Of a stretch of DNA of 5,675 nucleotides, positions 1 through 5,675 are shown piece by piece (the first letter of the stretch is position 1; each line of letters begins with the position of its first letter). The stretch is from Acidimicrobiia bacterium. Lineage in GTDB: Bacteria > Actinomycetota > Acidimicrobiia > Acidimicrobiales > Ilumatobacteraceae. The stretch spans positions 1 through 5,675 of the forward strand of contig RFMT01000332.1 in NCBI GenBank assembly GCA_009927565.1, given 5' to 3'. A program made the position numbers and the translations under genes. The notes beneath the pieces were generated by a model. That model had not been told where the DNA came from. It worked only from the letters and a program-made list of their open reading frames with translations, and ran no database searches.

Positions 1-204
1 AATCACCCATACAAGCGCCAAAACCGTAGTTATTCTGTTGAGGTTACGTTCGGCAGCCGCTGAACCGAGGGCCGCCCCACCACCACCGCCAAACATGTCA
101 GACAAGCCACCGCCACGACCGCTATGCAATAAAACGCCGACGATCATTGAGATCATCGCCAGAACATTGATCACAATCGTGATATAGGTGACTATGTTTC
201 GCAC
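1..204 (-). CDS. secG: Preprotein translocase subunit SecG, 3' end cut by window edge
   Basis: SecG is the small accessory subunit of the SecYEG protein-conducting channel in the cytoplasmic membrane. The 68 visible codons read from a GTG start at 204 and stay open to the left edge. Residues about 3-26 form a hydrophobic first membrane segment (IVTYITIVINVLAMISMIVG). Then comes the family's loop, with HSGRGGGLSDMFGGGGG at about 27-43, and AERNLNRITTVLALVWVI, which starts the second membrane segment. The usual family length is about 75-80 residues, so only a short tail is missing. The start is well bounded, because an in-frame TAG lies four codons upstream. An AAGG at 217-220 lies 12 nt before the GTG, which is rather far. 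The gene begins 15 nt after the DppF-type ATPase gene on the same strand, so cotranscription is likely. The assignment is firm; the partner genes downstream cannot be seen. Confidence 0.93.
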   Translation of the reverse strand, partial: MRNIVTYITIVINVLAMISMIVGVLLHSGRGGGLSDMFGGGGGAALGSAAAERNLNRITTVLALVWVI

Positions 205-216
205 GCCAAAATTCTA

Positions 217-220
217 CCTT
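217..220 (-). promoter_or_regulatory. Probable ribosome binding site of secG
   Basis: On the minus strand the motif AAGG overlaps the TAA stop codon of the upstream ATPase gene and lies 12 nt before the GTG start of secG. The spacing is longer than typical. The overlap with the stop codon suggests that secG translation may depend partly on ribosomes finishing the ATPase gene. Confidence 0.4.
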
Positions 221-1194
221 TAAGACTCTGGGAAATGGCACGCTGACATTTGACCACTGGGTCGAATCGTGAGCATCGGCTCTTCTTGAGCACACACATC
301 TTGGGCCTTCCAACAGCGAGTCCTGAACCGACATCCAGACGGCGGGTTTACTGGTGATGGCACATCACCTTCAAGCATGATGCGATGACGTGATCTTTCT
401 GTTTTCGGATCAGGCAACGGCACAGCCGACAAGAGTGCTTTTGTATATGGATGAGTCGGATGTTCATAGACATCTTGCTGTTCACCGATCTCCACAATTT
501 TGCCGAGATACATTACCGCTACACGATCAGCAATATGACGAACGACCGAAAGATCGTGCGCGATGAAGATATAGCTCATTCCGAGTCTTGCCTGTAGGTC
601 TTCGAAGAGATTGATAACTCCAGCTTGAATGCTTACGTCGAGCGCCGAAACCGGCTCGTCCAAAACAATCAAAGCCGGATTCAGAGCCAGCGCTCGAGCA
701 ACTCCGATGCGTTGCCGCTGTCCACCTGAAAACTCATGAGGAAATCTCTGCGCGTGATCGGCAGAAAGACCGACAAGCTCTAGTAACTCAATAACTTTGT
801 CGGTGTGGTCGCCCGGAACATTTTGAACAATGAGCGGCTCTGAGATTGACGCCCCAATCGTCATCTTTGGATCAAGCGACGCGAACGGATCTTGAAAGAC
901 AATCTGCATCTTTCTTCGCAGCGCTCGCAATTCTTCAAAATTAAGTGCACCAAGGTCCTGGCCTTCAAATTCGACCGTCCCGGACGTCGGTTCGATCAAA
1001 CGCAAAATGCAGCGACCAACCGTGGTCTTGCCTGACCCCGACTCGCCTACTAATCCAAGTGTCTGACCCCGACCAACATGAAACGAAACATTTGTTACCG
1101 CTTGAACAATCCGCTTCTTCCGACGCGCGCCATTGTTGACTCGAAGTTCAAAATTCTTTACCAGATTAGTAACACTTAATAGATTTTCACTCAT
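220..1194 (-). CDS. Oligopeptide/dipeptide ABC importer ATPase, DppF/OppF type
   Basis: This is the second nucleotide-binding subunit of a peptide-type ABC importer, on the cytoplasmic face of the membrane, 324 aa, the usual length. Visible motifs are Walker A GESGSGKT at 50-57, Q-loop FQDP with Q101, signature FSGGQRQR at 155-162, Walker B LIVLDEP at 175-181 with catalytic E180, D-loop SALD at 183-186 and switch H213 (IAHDLS). The C-terminal peptide-importer extension starts near HPYTKALL (248-255). It carries C288, C294, C301 and C319, the four-cysteine pattern that binds a [4Fe-4S] cluster in studied Dpp/Opp ATPases. All ATPase residues are intact. The ATG start overlaps the TGA of the DppD-type gene (ATGA), which indicates translational coupling, and secG follows closely. 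A DppF/OppF label rests on order and motifs. The exact substrate (dipeptide, oligopeptide, or another ligand such as nickel or a sugar) cannot be told from the ATPase. Confidence 0.95.
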   Translation of the reverse strand: MSENLLSVTNLVKNFELRVNNGARRKKRIVQAVTNVSFHVGRGQTLGLVGESGSGKTTVGRCILRLIEPTSGTVEFEGQDLGALNFEELRALRRKMQIVFQDPFASLDPKMTIGASISEPLIVQNVPGDHTDKVIELLELVGLSADHAQRFPHEFSGGQRQRIGVARALALNPALIVLDEPVSALDVSIQAGVINLFEDLQARLGMSYIFIAHDLSVVRHIADRVAVMYLGKIVEIGEQQDVYEHPTHPYTKALLSAVPLPDPKTERSRHRIMLEGDVPSPVNPPSGCRFRTRCWKAQDVCAQEEPMLTIRPSGQMSACHFPES

Positions 1195-2171
1195 GCGAAA
1201 CTCTCACTCTTTGGCAGTTCACGCGCTCTTACGCATGCCGTTTCAAGATCGCCAAAGCTAACAAGGTTTGGCAATTCACCTTTGCAAATGTCGCCTGCGT
1301 ATTCGCAACGCGTGTGAAACGCACATCCGCTAGGTGGATTAAGCATGTTCGGCGGAAATCCAGTAATCGGCTTTAGGCGTTGCTTCCCTGGTCGCGGTAA
1401 CGACGCCAACAATCCACGCGTATACGGATGGCTCGGATGATCAAAGAGGCTATCGATCGTGCCTTGCTCGACATTGCGCCCCGCATACATGACATTTACG
1501 CGATCGGCAACCCGAGCAATAACTCCAAGATCATGAGTAATCAAAACCACTGCAGTACCGAAGCGTTCTTGCACTCGCTCAATTACTTCAAGAATCTGAG
1601 CTTGCACCGTCACATCGAGGGCGGTAGTTGGTTCATCTGCAATTAGCACCTTCGGGTTGTTTGCAATTGCAATCGCGATTACGACTCGTTGTCGCATACC
1701 ACCCGAGAACTCATGAGGATACTGACGCGCACGATCGCTTGGTTGCGGAATACCCACGATGTCGAGCAGCTCGATTGCGCGCTTTGCAGCCTCATGAGTC
1801 GACAGGTTTTGGTGTGAACGCAGCATTTCACCAATCTGGTCACCAATTCGGTGCACTGGGTTCAACGCTGAAAGAGGATCTTGAAAGATCATCGACAACA
1901 AACGACCTCGAACTGATCTCAATTGCTTTGCCGACGCGCCAATTAACTGCTGACCTGAAAGCATCACCGAGCCAGTGACTCTCGCGCGGGCTGGCAACAG
2001 CCCCATTGTGGCCAAAAATGTAACCGACTTTCCCGAACCCGATTCGCCTACTACACCAAGCAACTCTCCCGAAGAGACATCCAGGTCGATGCCACGAACT
2101 GCTTCGAGTGGTCCGGAAGGCGTATCAAAAGTGACATGCAGGTCACGAATCTCTAAAACTTTCTCGGCCAT
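1191..2171 (-). CDS. Oligopeptide/dipeptide ABC importer ATPase, DppD/OppD type
   Basis: This is the first nucleotide-binding subunit, pairing with the DppF-type ATPase to power import. It is 326 aa from the ATG at 2171; a GTG one codon upstream (2174) is also possible. I prefer the ATG, because GAGGGG at 2176-2181 is only 1 nt from the GTG but 4 nt from the ATG. Counting from the ATG: Walker A GESGSGKS at 42-49, Q-loop FQDPLSALNP with Q97, signature FSGGMRQR at 155-162, Walker B LIADEP at 176-181, D-loop TALD and H-loop H213 (ITHDLG). FSGGMRQR and the longer Walker A to Q-loop spacing suit the DppD side of the pair. The C-terminal oligo_HPY-type extension (HPYTRGLL) ends with C283, C289, C296 and C313, a probable [4Fe-4S] site. 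The ATG overlaps the permease stop codon by one base (TGATG), and the gene's own TGA overlaps the next ATG by 4 nt. It is complete, with all catalytic residues present. Confidence 0.95.
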   Translation of the reverse strand: MAEKVLEIRDLHVTFDTPSGPLEAVRGIDLDVSSGELLGVVGESGSGKSVTFLATMGLLPARARVTGSVMLSGQQLIGASAKQLRSVRGRLLSMIFQDPLSALNPVHRIGDQIGEMLRSHQNLSTHEAAKRAIELLDIVGIPQPSDRARQYPHEFSGGMRQRVVIAIAIANNPKVLIADEPTTALDVTVQAQILEVIERVQERFGTAVVLITHDLGVIARVADRVNVMYAGRNVEQGTIDSLFDHPSHPYTRGLLASLPRPGKQRLKPITGFPPNMLNPPSGCAFHTRCEYAGDICKGELPNLVSFGDLETACVRARELPKSESFA

Positions 2172-3091
2172 CACACCCCTCGATCGAGACGAGGGTCTGT
2201 TGCGTCACGAAGAGCATCGCCGATGAAATTGATGCTGAGAGCGATGACGATCAACATCAAGCAAGGAAACACTGCTAGCCACCAATAGCCTGTTTGCACT
2301 GCGCCCTTGGCAGCGCCAACCAAAATGCCAAGTGAAGTTGCACCGTCACCTGCTTGTGGCCCGTAACCGAAGAACGCCAGCGTTGACTCGCCGATAATTG
2401 CTCCAACTACCGAGAAGGTGAGCGCGACCATGATCGGTCCGACCGAGTTCGGTAGAAGGTGTCGTGCGATTATGTAGCGCCGTGAAGCACCAACAGCGCG
2501 GGCAGCTTCGACGAATTCTCTTTCTTTAAGCGATAAAACTTGTCCACGAACGATACGCGCGACACCCATCCATCCGAATAGGCCGAATAGCACAATGATG
2601 AAACGAACTGAACTCATGTCGCCTGTAATTGGACGCAACCATGGCAGCGCACCGAGAACATTTCGCACAACCAACAAAGTCACCAAAAACGGAAATGCCA
2701 AAAATAAGTCAGTCACTCGCATCATAATGTCGTCGAACTTGCCACCCCGAAAGCCGGCAACTGCGCCTACGAGGGCACCAAGAGTCACCGAGATGACGGC
2801 ACTCGCCAGACCGATTAACAACGAAACTCGAACGCCGTAAATCAAACGACTGTAAAGATCCCGACCAATGTCATCAGTACCCAACCACGCATTGGAGCGA
2901 GGATTCAAAAATGAGTTTGGCGGGCCTTGTACCGAATCATTAACCCCGTAACGTGCCGTGAGCGGTGCGAGAATCACGAAAATTGTCAGTAACGCGATAA
3001 TCGCGCAGCTAATTACAGCTGCGCGGTGTGAGACGAATCGACGAAACGCCATCTGGCGTGGCGAAAGAATGTTGGGGCTTTGCTTACTCAA
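2171..3091 (-). CDS. Oligopeptide/dipeptide ABC importer permease, DppC/OppC type
   Basis: This is one of the two membrane subunits that form the peptide channel. It is 306 aa, normal for DppC/OppC. The short N-terminal cytoplasmic tail is followed by a first membrane segment at about 24-46. The family motif WLGTDDIGRDLYSRLIYG (69-86) lies before segment two (about 90-113). More hydrophobic segments lie near 129-148, 161-183, 217-239 and 270-291. The ATPase-contacting EAA loop reads EFVEAARAVGASRRYIIARH at 192-211 and ends in LLPN. The start is probably the TTG at 3091, which overlaps the preceding permease by 8 nt. An in-frame TAG lies six codons upstream of it, and the first ATG is only at codon 14 (position 3052), with no clear ribosome binding site. 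No strong Shine-Dalgarno precedes the TTG either, so translation probably relies on coupling. The family is certain; the start codon is less so. Confidence 0.94.
   Translation of the reverse strand: MSKQSPNILSPRQMAFRRFVSHRAAVISCAIIALLTIFVILAPLTARYGVNDSVQGPPNSFLNPRSNAWLGTDDIGRDLYSRLIYGVRVSLLIGLASAVISVTLGALVGAVAGFRGGKFDDIMMRVTDLFLAFPFLVTLLVVRNVLGALPWLRPITGDMSSVRFIIVLFGLFGWMGVARIVRGQVLSLKEREFVEAARAVGASRRYIIARHLLPNSVGPIMVALTFSVVGAIIGESTLAFFGYGPQAGDGATSLGILVGAAKGAVQTGYWWLAVFPCLMLIVIALSINFIGDALRDATDPRLDRGV
2176..2181 (-). promoter_or_regulatory. Ribosome binding site deciding the DppD-type ATPase start
   Basis: GAGGGG on the minus strand lies inside the last codons of the DppC-type permease. It is 4 nt from the ATG at 2171 (6 nt if GAGG is the pairing core) and only 1 nt from the alternative GTG at 2174. 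The ATG is therefore the better start. Confidence 0.55.
3002..3025. repeat. Perfect 9-bp inverted repeat inside the DppC-type permease gene
   Basis: The arms CGCGCAGCT (3002-3010) and AGCTGCGCG (3017-3025) are exact reverse complements separated by 6 nt. In the transcript they would form a G+C-rich hairpin about 65-90 nt after the TTG start of the DppC-type permease, across codons for residues 23-30. It has no T-run after it, so it is not a terminator. It may be a chance product of the codons for RAA and SCA. Confidence 0.35.
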
Positions 3092-4058
3092 GACGAATTC
3101 TCGGATCTAGCCAGGCATAAGAAATATCGGCGATCAAATTGAAAAACAAAACTGATGCCACGATCACTACCATCCAGGGCATCAAAAGTGGAAAGTCTCC
3201 CTCACCAAACGATTTCAAAAAATAAAGACCCATACCCGGATATGAAAAAATATTCTCTGTGATGATCAGACCGCCGACAATCGAGCCCACATCAAGCGCG
3301 GCGATGGTCACTACCGGAATCAACGCATTTCGCATGCCGTGCTTGACTAACACCCGACGCTCGCTGATACCTTTCGAGCGTGCGGTACGCATATAGTCCG
3401 AGTTCAAGACATCCAGCAAAGACGATCGCATATATCGGCTGTAAGTCGCAATAATCTGAATCGCTACGACCAAGGTCGGAAGAACCATAAACTTCAGCAT
3501 CAAAAAGAGGTCAAAACCAGTGTGCCCCGCTGGGTAAACACCCGAAGTCGGAAACAGACTCTCACCAAACCACTTTTGCCAATAGACCGCAAACAAAAGT
3601 TGAAACATTATCGCGCTAATAAATGGCGGAACTGAAATACCGACAAAAGCACTCGTGTTGATAAACACATCTCGTTTGCCGCCTGGGCGAAGTGCCGCGA
3701 AAACTCCAGCGATCAATCCGAAAAAAATGCCGACGACTGTAGCCGCCGTACCTAGGCGCAAAGTATTAGCCATCGCATCTTTGAGGGCGGGCCAAACTTC
3801 ACGACGACCTTTGATGCTTCGTGGCCACTCACCGGTGATGAAATTCCTAAGCCATTTGAAATATCCTTGAACAAAATTCGGATCTAAACCGTTTACATCG
3901 ATGTATTCAGCAACTTTTGCACGTGTGGCACGAGGATTTACGCGCTTGTAGCTGGCAACTGGATCTGTGCCGATTCGCAATGCCAGATAGACAAGAAAAG
4001 TGACTATCAACAAGGTGGGTATCGACCATGCCAATCGACGAAGAACGTAGCGAAGCAT
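3084..4058 (-). CDS. Oligopeptide/dipeptide ABC importer permease, DppB/OppB type
   Basis: This is the other membrane subunit of the importer channel, 324 aa, typical for DppB/OppB. It opens with the characteristic MLRYVLRRL before membrane segment one (about 9-28). An extracytoplasmic loop of about 70 residues follows, with NGLDPNFVQGYFKWLRNFITG (56-76) as usual for the family. Later segments lie near 100-123, 135-160, 185-205, 248-270 and 292-312. The cytoplasmic EAA loop is DYMRTARSKGISERRVLVKH (221-240) followed by GMRNALIP, a near-textbook DppB sequence. ENIFSYPGMG (268-277) and the C-terminal YAWLDPRIRLE are also typical. The ATG at 4058 is supported by GGTAAGG 9 nt upstream. The gene starts 142 nt after the binding-protein stop codon, across a strong hairpin. 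Its stop overlaps the next permease by 8 nt. It looks complete and functional. Confidence 0.95.
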   Translation of the reverse strand: MLRYVLRRLAWSIPTLLIVTFLVYLALRIGTDPVASYKRVNPRATRAKVAEYIDVNGLDPNFVQGYFKWLRNFITGEWPRSIKGRREVWPALKDAMANTLRLGTAATVVGIFFGLIAGVFAALRPGGKRDVFINTSAFVGISVPPFISAIMFQLLFAVYWQKWFGESLFPTSGVYPAGHTGFDLFLMLKFMVLPTLVVAIQIIATYSRYMRSSLLDVLNSDYMRTARSKGISERRVLVKHGMRNALIPVVTIAALDVGSIVGGLIITENIFSYPGMGLYFLKSFGEGDFPLLMPWMVVIVASVLFFNLIADISYAWLDPRIRLE

Positions 4059-4067
4059 TAGCTACAG

Positions 4068-4074
4068 CCTTACC
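4068..4074 (-). promoter_or_regulatory. Ribosome binding site of the DppB-type permease
   Basis: GGTAAGG on the minus strand ends 9 nt before the ATG at 4058. This is the clearest Shine-Dalgarno in the membrane-complex part of the operon. It fits a gene that must start independently after a long untranslated gap, unlike the overlapping genes after it. Confidence 0.6.
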
Positions 4075-4134
4075 GATGGGCGCCAGCAATAAAAATCACA
4101 AAACTCCCGAAAATTAGAGAAACAAGACACGAAA

Positions 4135-4170
4135 GGTGCGCCGACCCGGTCAAAACCGAATCGACGCACC
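4135..4170 (-). terminator. Stem-loop after the binding-protein gene, probable attenuator or mRNA-stabilising hairpin
   Basis: Read on the minus strand, the 36 bases fold end to end into a 16-bp stem closed by a UUUG tetraloop. Thirteen pairs are Watson-Crick (outer GGTGCG with CGCACC, inner CGGT with ACCG) and three are G-U wobbles. On the plus strand those three become C-A mismatches, so the full stem exists only in the operon's own RNA. A broken T-rich run (TTTCGTGTCTTGTTT) follows on the minus strand, which makes a weak to moderate Rho-independent terminator. It lies 31 nt after the binding-protein stop codon and 76 nt before the permease start. In many ABC importer operons such a hairpin lets the binding-protein mRNA outnumber the permease mRNA. 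That role here is inferred. Confidence 0.65.
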
Positions 4171-4200
4171 TATCCGTGAATAACTACTAATCAAGAGCAA

Positions 4201-5675
4201 CTAGCTCTTAATTTCAACCTTCGCTTCACCAGTAAGCAGGTTTGTAACTACGTACTTACCATCATTGGTAGTTGCGTAGGCACCTGGCATTACCTGGAAT
4301 GCAGTTGTCCAAACCATCCACGAAGAGTTTGCACACTCAGTGATTGGGTTAAGACACTCTGGCCACTGCTCAGCACCTGCAACAACTTGTCCATCACCGT
4401 CAAGGTCTTGCCAGAGATGAATGTTGTTGAACGCAGCGTAGTTGTTGAGTTCGCCGTTCCATGGACCGCCGACCTTATCTGTACGTGCGAAGCCCGACTT
4501 CGGGAACTGCATCAAAGGCAACATCACATGATCTTTCGCCATAAGCGCAAGAACCTGTTTTACTTTTTCTGCACGAGTTGTCGCATCAGCATCGACGTCT
4601 GCCGCATAGAGCAGATCTGATGCCTCTGTGTTACACCATCCCTGGCTGTTCTGACCAATGTTGCCATTGGCTTCAGTTGGGATGAGGTCACAAGCAAAGC
4701 TCGCCGTTACGTAAGCAGGATCTGGTGGTGCTGTACTGATGTACATCGCCATGTCGTAGTCCAATGCCGGGAGACGCTGCTGGAAGTAACAAGCCGCGTC
4801 GCAGTTGTCTGCACGCACTTTGAAACCAGCTGCATTAAGCAACGGAATCAAATAAGCCTGGGTGCTTTCACGACGTGTATTGCCTGTGTTGATGATCCAA
4901 CGAATGTCTGGAACTTTGCCACTTGGGTCAATCCAGTATCCATCGGCACCCTTTGTCCAACCATTTTCTGTAAGCAATGCTTCTGCTCCTGCAGGGTCAT
5001 AGCTATTGGCGAACTCGTCGCCAACGCAATACGGCCCAGGAACCATCGGACCGCACTGAAGCAACTCTTTACCGCCGAGCGGGATGTAGATCTGCTGGAA
5101 CAATGCGTCACGATCAATTGACATCGAGAAGGCTGCACGGAAGTTTGGATCTGCGAATGGTCCGCACTTCTGTTGGAAGTAGAAACCTTCGTAGTCGCCG
5201 CCGTAGTCGATCTGAGACTGAATGTTGTCTTGCTTTACCGCTTCTTCGATACCTGCGAAGAATTGTGGGTAAATGAAGTCAACTTCACCAGCCTTGATTG
5301 CTGCGATTTCTGTATCGCTATCAGCCTTCGGCACCATTACGAATTTCTTGGTGACAGCCTTGTCTGTGCCCCAATACTTGTCGTTTGGCACGAACACGAT
5401 TTGATCAGGACTCCAAGATTTAATCTTGTATGGACGACCCGAGAACGGAATGTTGTCTGCAAAATCTGCAGAAACGTCCTTGGTGTTCTTGACTGACGCA
5501 GCCTTAATGAGACCGCTGAACAAGCCGCGCCACGGTGCGTAAACCGCTTTCAAGGTGACGACAACTTGCTTGTCACTTGCACCAGCTTCGACCGCTGTAA
5601 CTTGATCATAACCAGATGTCGAAATCGAACCTGGTGTATTCAATGAGGCTTCCCAAGTAGCAGCAAAGTCAGCCA
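4201..5675 (-). CDS. Peptide-type ABC importer solute-binding protein (SBP_bac_5 family), 5' end cut by window edge
   Basis: This is the extracytoplasmic receptor that binds the ligand and delivers it to the permeases. 490 residues plus the TAG stop are visible. The frame is open to the right edge, and residues before the TTG at 5643 (ADFAATWEAS) clearly belong to the protein, so that TTG is not the start. Roughly the first 80-120 residues, including any signal peptide or lipobox, lie outside. Family marks are IPFSGRPYKIKSWSPDQI near 5400-5460, then PNDKYWG, then PNFRAAFSMSIDRDALFQQI near 5090-5150, and the C-terminal hinge and lobe with DYDMAMY near 4745-4765. The C-terminal part has a DLDGDG acidic loop near 4390-4407, and nine cysteines are visible, which suggests disulfides outside the cell. 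A member of the Dpp/Opp binding proteins is clear. The ligand (dipeptide, oligopeptide or other) cannot be read from the sequence. Confidence 0.93.
   Translation of the reverse strand, partial: ADFAATWEASLNTPGSISTSGYDQVTAVEAGASDKQVVVTLKAVYAPWRGLFSGLIKAASVKNTKDVSADFADNIPFSGRPYKIKSWSPDQIVFVPNDKYWGTDKAVTKKFVMVPKADSDTEIAAIKAGEVDFIYPQFFAGIEEAVKQDNIQSQIDYGGDYEGFYFQQKCGPFADPNFRAAFSMSIDRDALFQQIYIPLGGKELLQCGPMVPGPYCVGDEFANSYDPAGAEALLTENGWTKGADGYWIDPSGKVPDIRWIINTGNTRRESTQAYLIPLLNAAGFKVRADNCDAACYFQQRLPALDYDMAMYISTAPPDPAYVTASFACDLIPTEANGNIGQNSQGWCNTEASDLLYAADVDADATTRAEKVKQVLALMAKDHVMLPLMQFPKSGFARTDKVGGPWNGELNNYAAFNNIHLWQDLDGDGQVVAGAEQWPECLNPITECANSSWMVWTTAFQVMPGAYATTNDGKYVVTNLLTGEAKVEIKS

Noticed and set aside
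122..334. Open frame of about 70 codons on the minus strand starting inside the ATPase gene
   Set aside because: It overlaps the DppF-type gene and secG in another frame and resembles no protein I know. The secG frame explains the region far better.
725..1730. Similar DNA words in the two ATPase genes (for example AACTCATGAGGA near 730 and 1708, and GCCTACTA near 1046 and 2046)
   Set aside because: They encode the shared HEFSGG signature and the Walker A region of paralogous ATPases, so they are conserved motifs and not a repeat element.
4075..4134. T-rich minus-strand stretch upstream of the DppB-type permease as a possible internal promoter
   Set aside because: I could not find a -35/-10 pair with good spacing; the T-richness is as well explained by the terminator-like tail and an A/T-rich leader.
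4193..4209. 6-bp inverted repeat AAGAGC/GCTCTT around the binding-protein stop codon
   Set aside because: Six-base arms are expected several times by chance in a window of this size, and there is no U-run after it. The longer hairpin at 4135-4170 is the convincing structure in this gap.
4387..5496. Several open frames of 77-107 codons on the plus strand, and one of 96 codons in another minus frame, across the binding-protein gene
   Set aside because: They lie antisense to or out of frame with a clearly conserved coding sequence and have no recognisable domains or ribosome binding sites.

Overview
The window is one gene string read entirely on the minus strand, from right to left. It holds a five-gene oligopeptide/dipeptide-type ABC importer (Dpp/Opp family, PepT class) followed directly by secG. 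The order of transcription is: solute-binding protein (5' end beyond the right edge), DppB-type permease, DppC-type permease, DppD-type ATPase, DppF-type ATPase, then secG (3' end beyond the left edge).

The likely host is an actinobacterium. The SecG fragment has the glycine-rich loop and the AERNL start of the second membrane segment that I associate with actinobacterial SecG. By eye the base composition is near half G+C, which is low for the phylum and would suit a streamlined aquatic lineage such as the freshwater acI/Nanopelagicales group. That placement is inference from memory of similar proteins, not a result.

Region by region: 4201-5675 is the extracytoplasmic binding protein, which lacks its start and signal peptide here. 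The stretch 4059-4200 is the only real intergenic gap. It contains a 16-bp stem-loop that is fully paired only in minus-strand RNA, and then the permease ribosome binding site. From 4058 to 220 the two permeases and two ATPases are packed with overlapping ends (8, 1 or 4, and 4 nt), as in a translationally coupled operon. secG begins 15 nt after the last ATPase.

The binding protein would capture a peptide-like ligand outside the membrane. The DppB/DppC pair forms the channel, and DppD/DppF hydrolyse ATP to drive uptake. The hairpin after the binding-protein gene probably keeps binding-protein mRNA more abundant than the membrane-complex mRNA. SecG, a subunit of the SecYEG translocon, is unrelated in function and is probably a positional passenger or a coexpressed housekeeping gene. 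I found no mobile element, CRISPR array, tRNA or rRNA, and nothing that looks like an undescribed system. The points worth a second look are small-scale.
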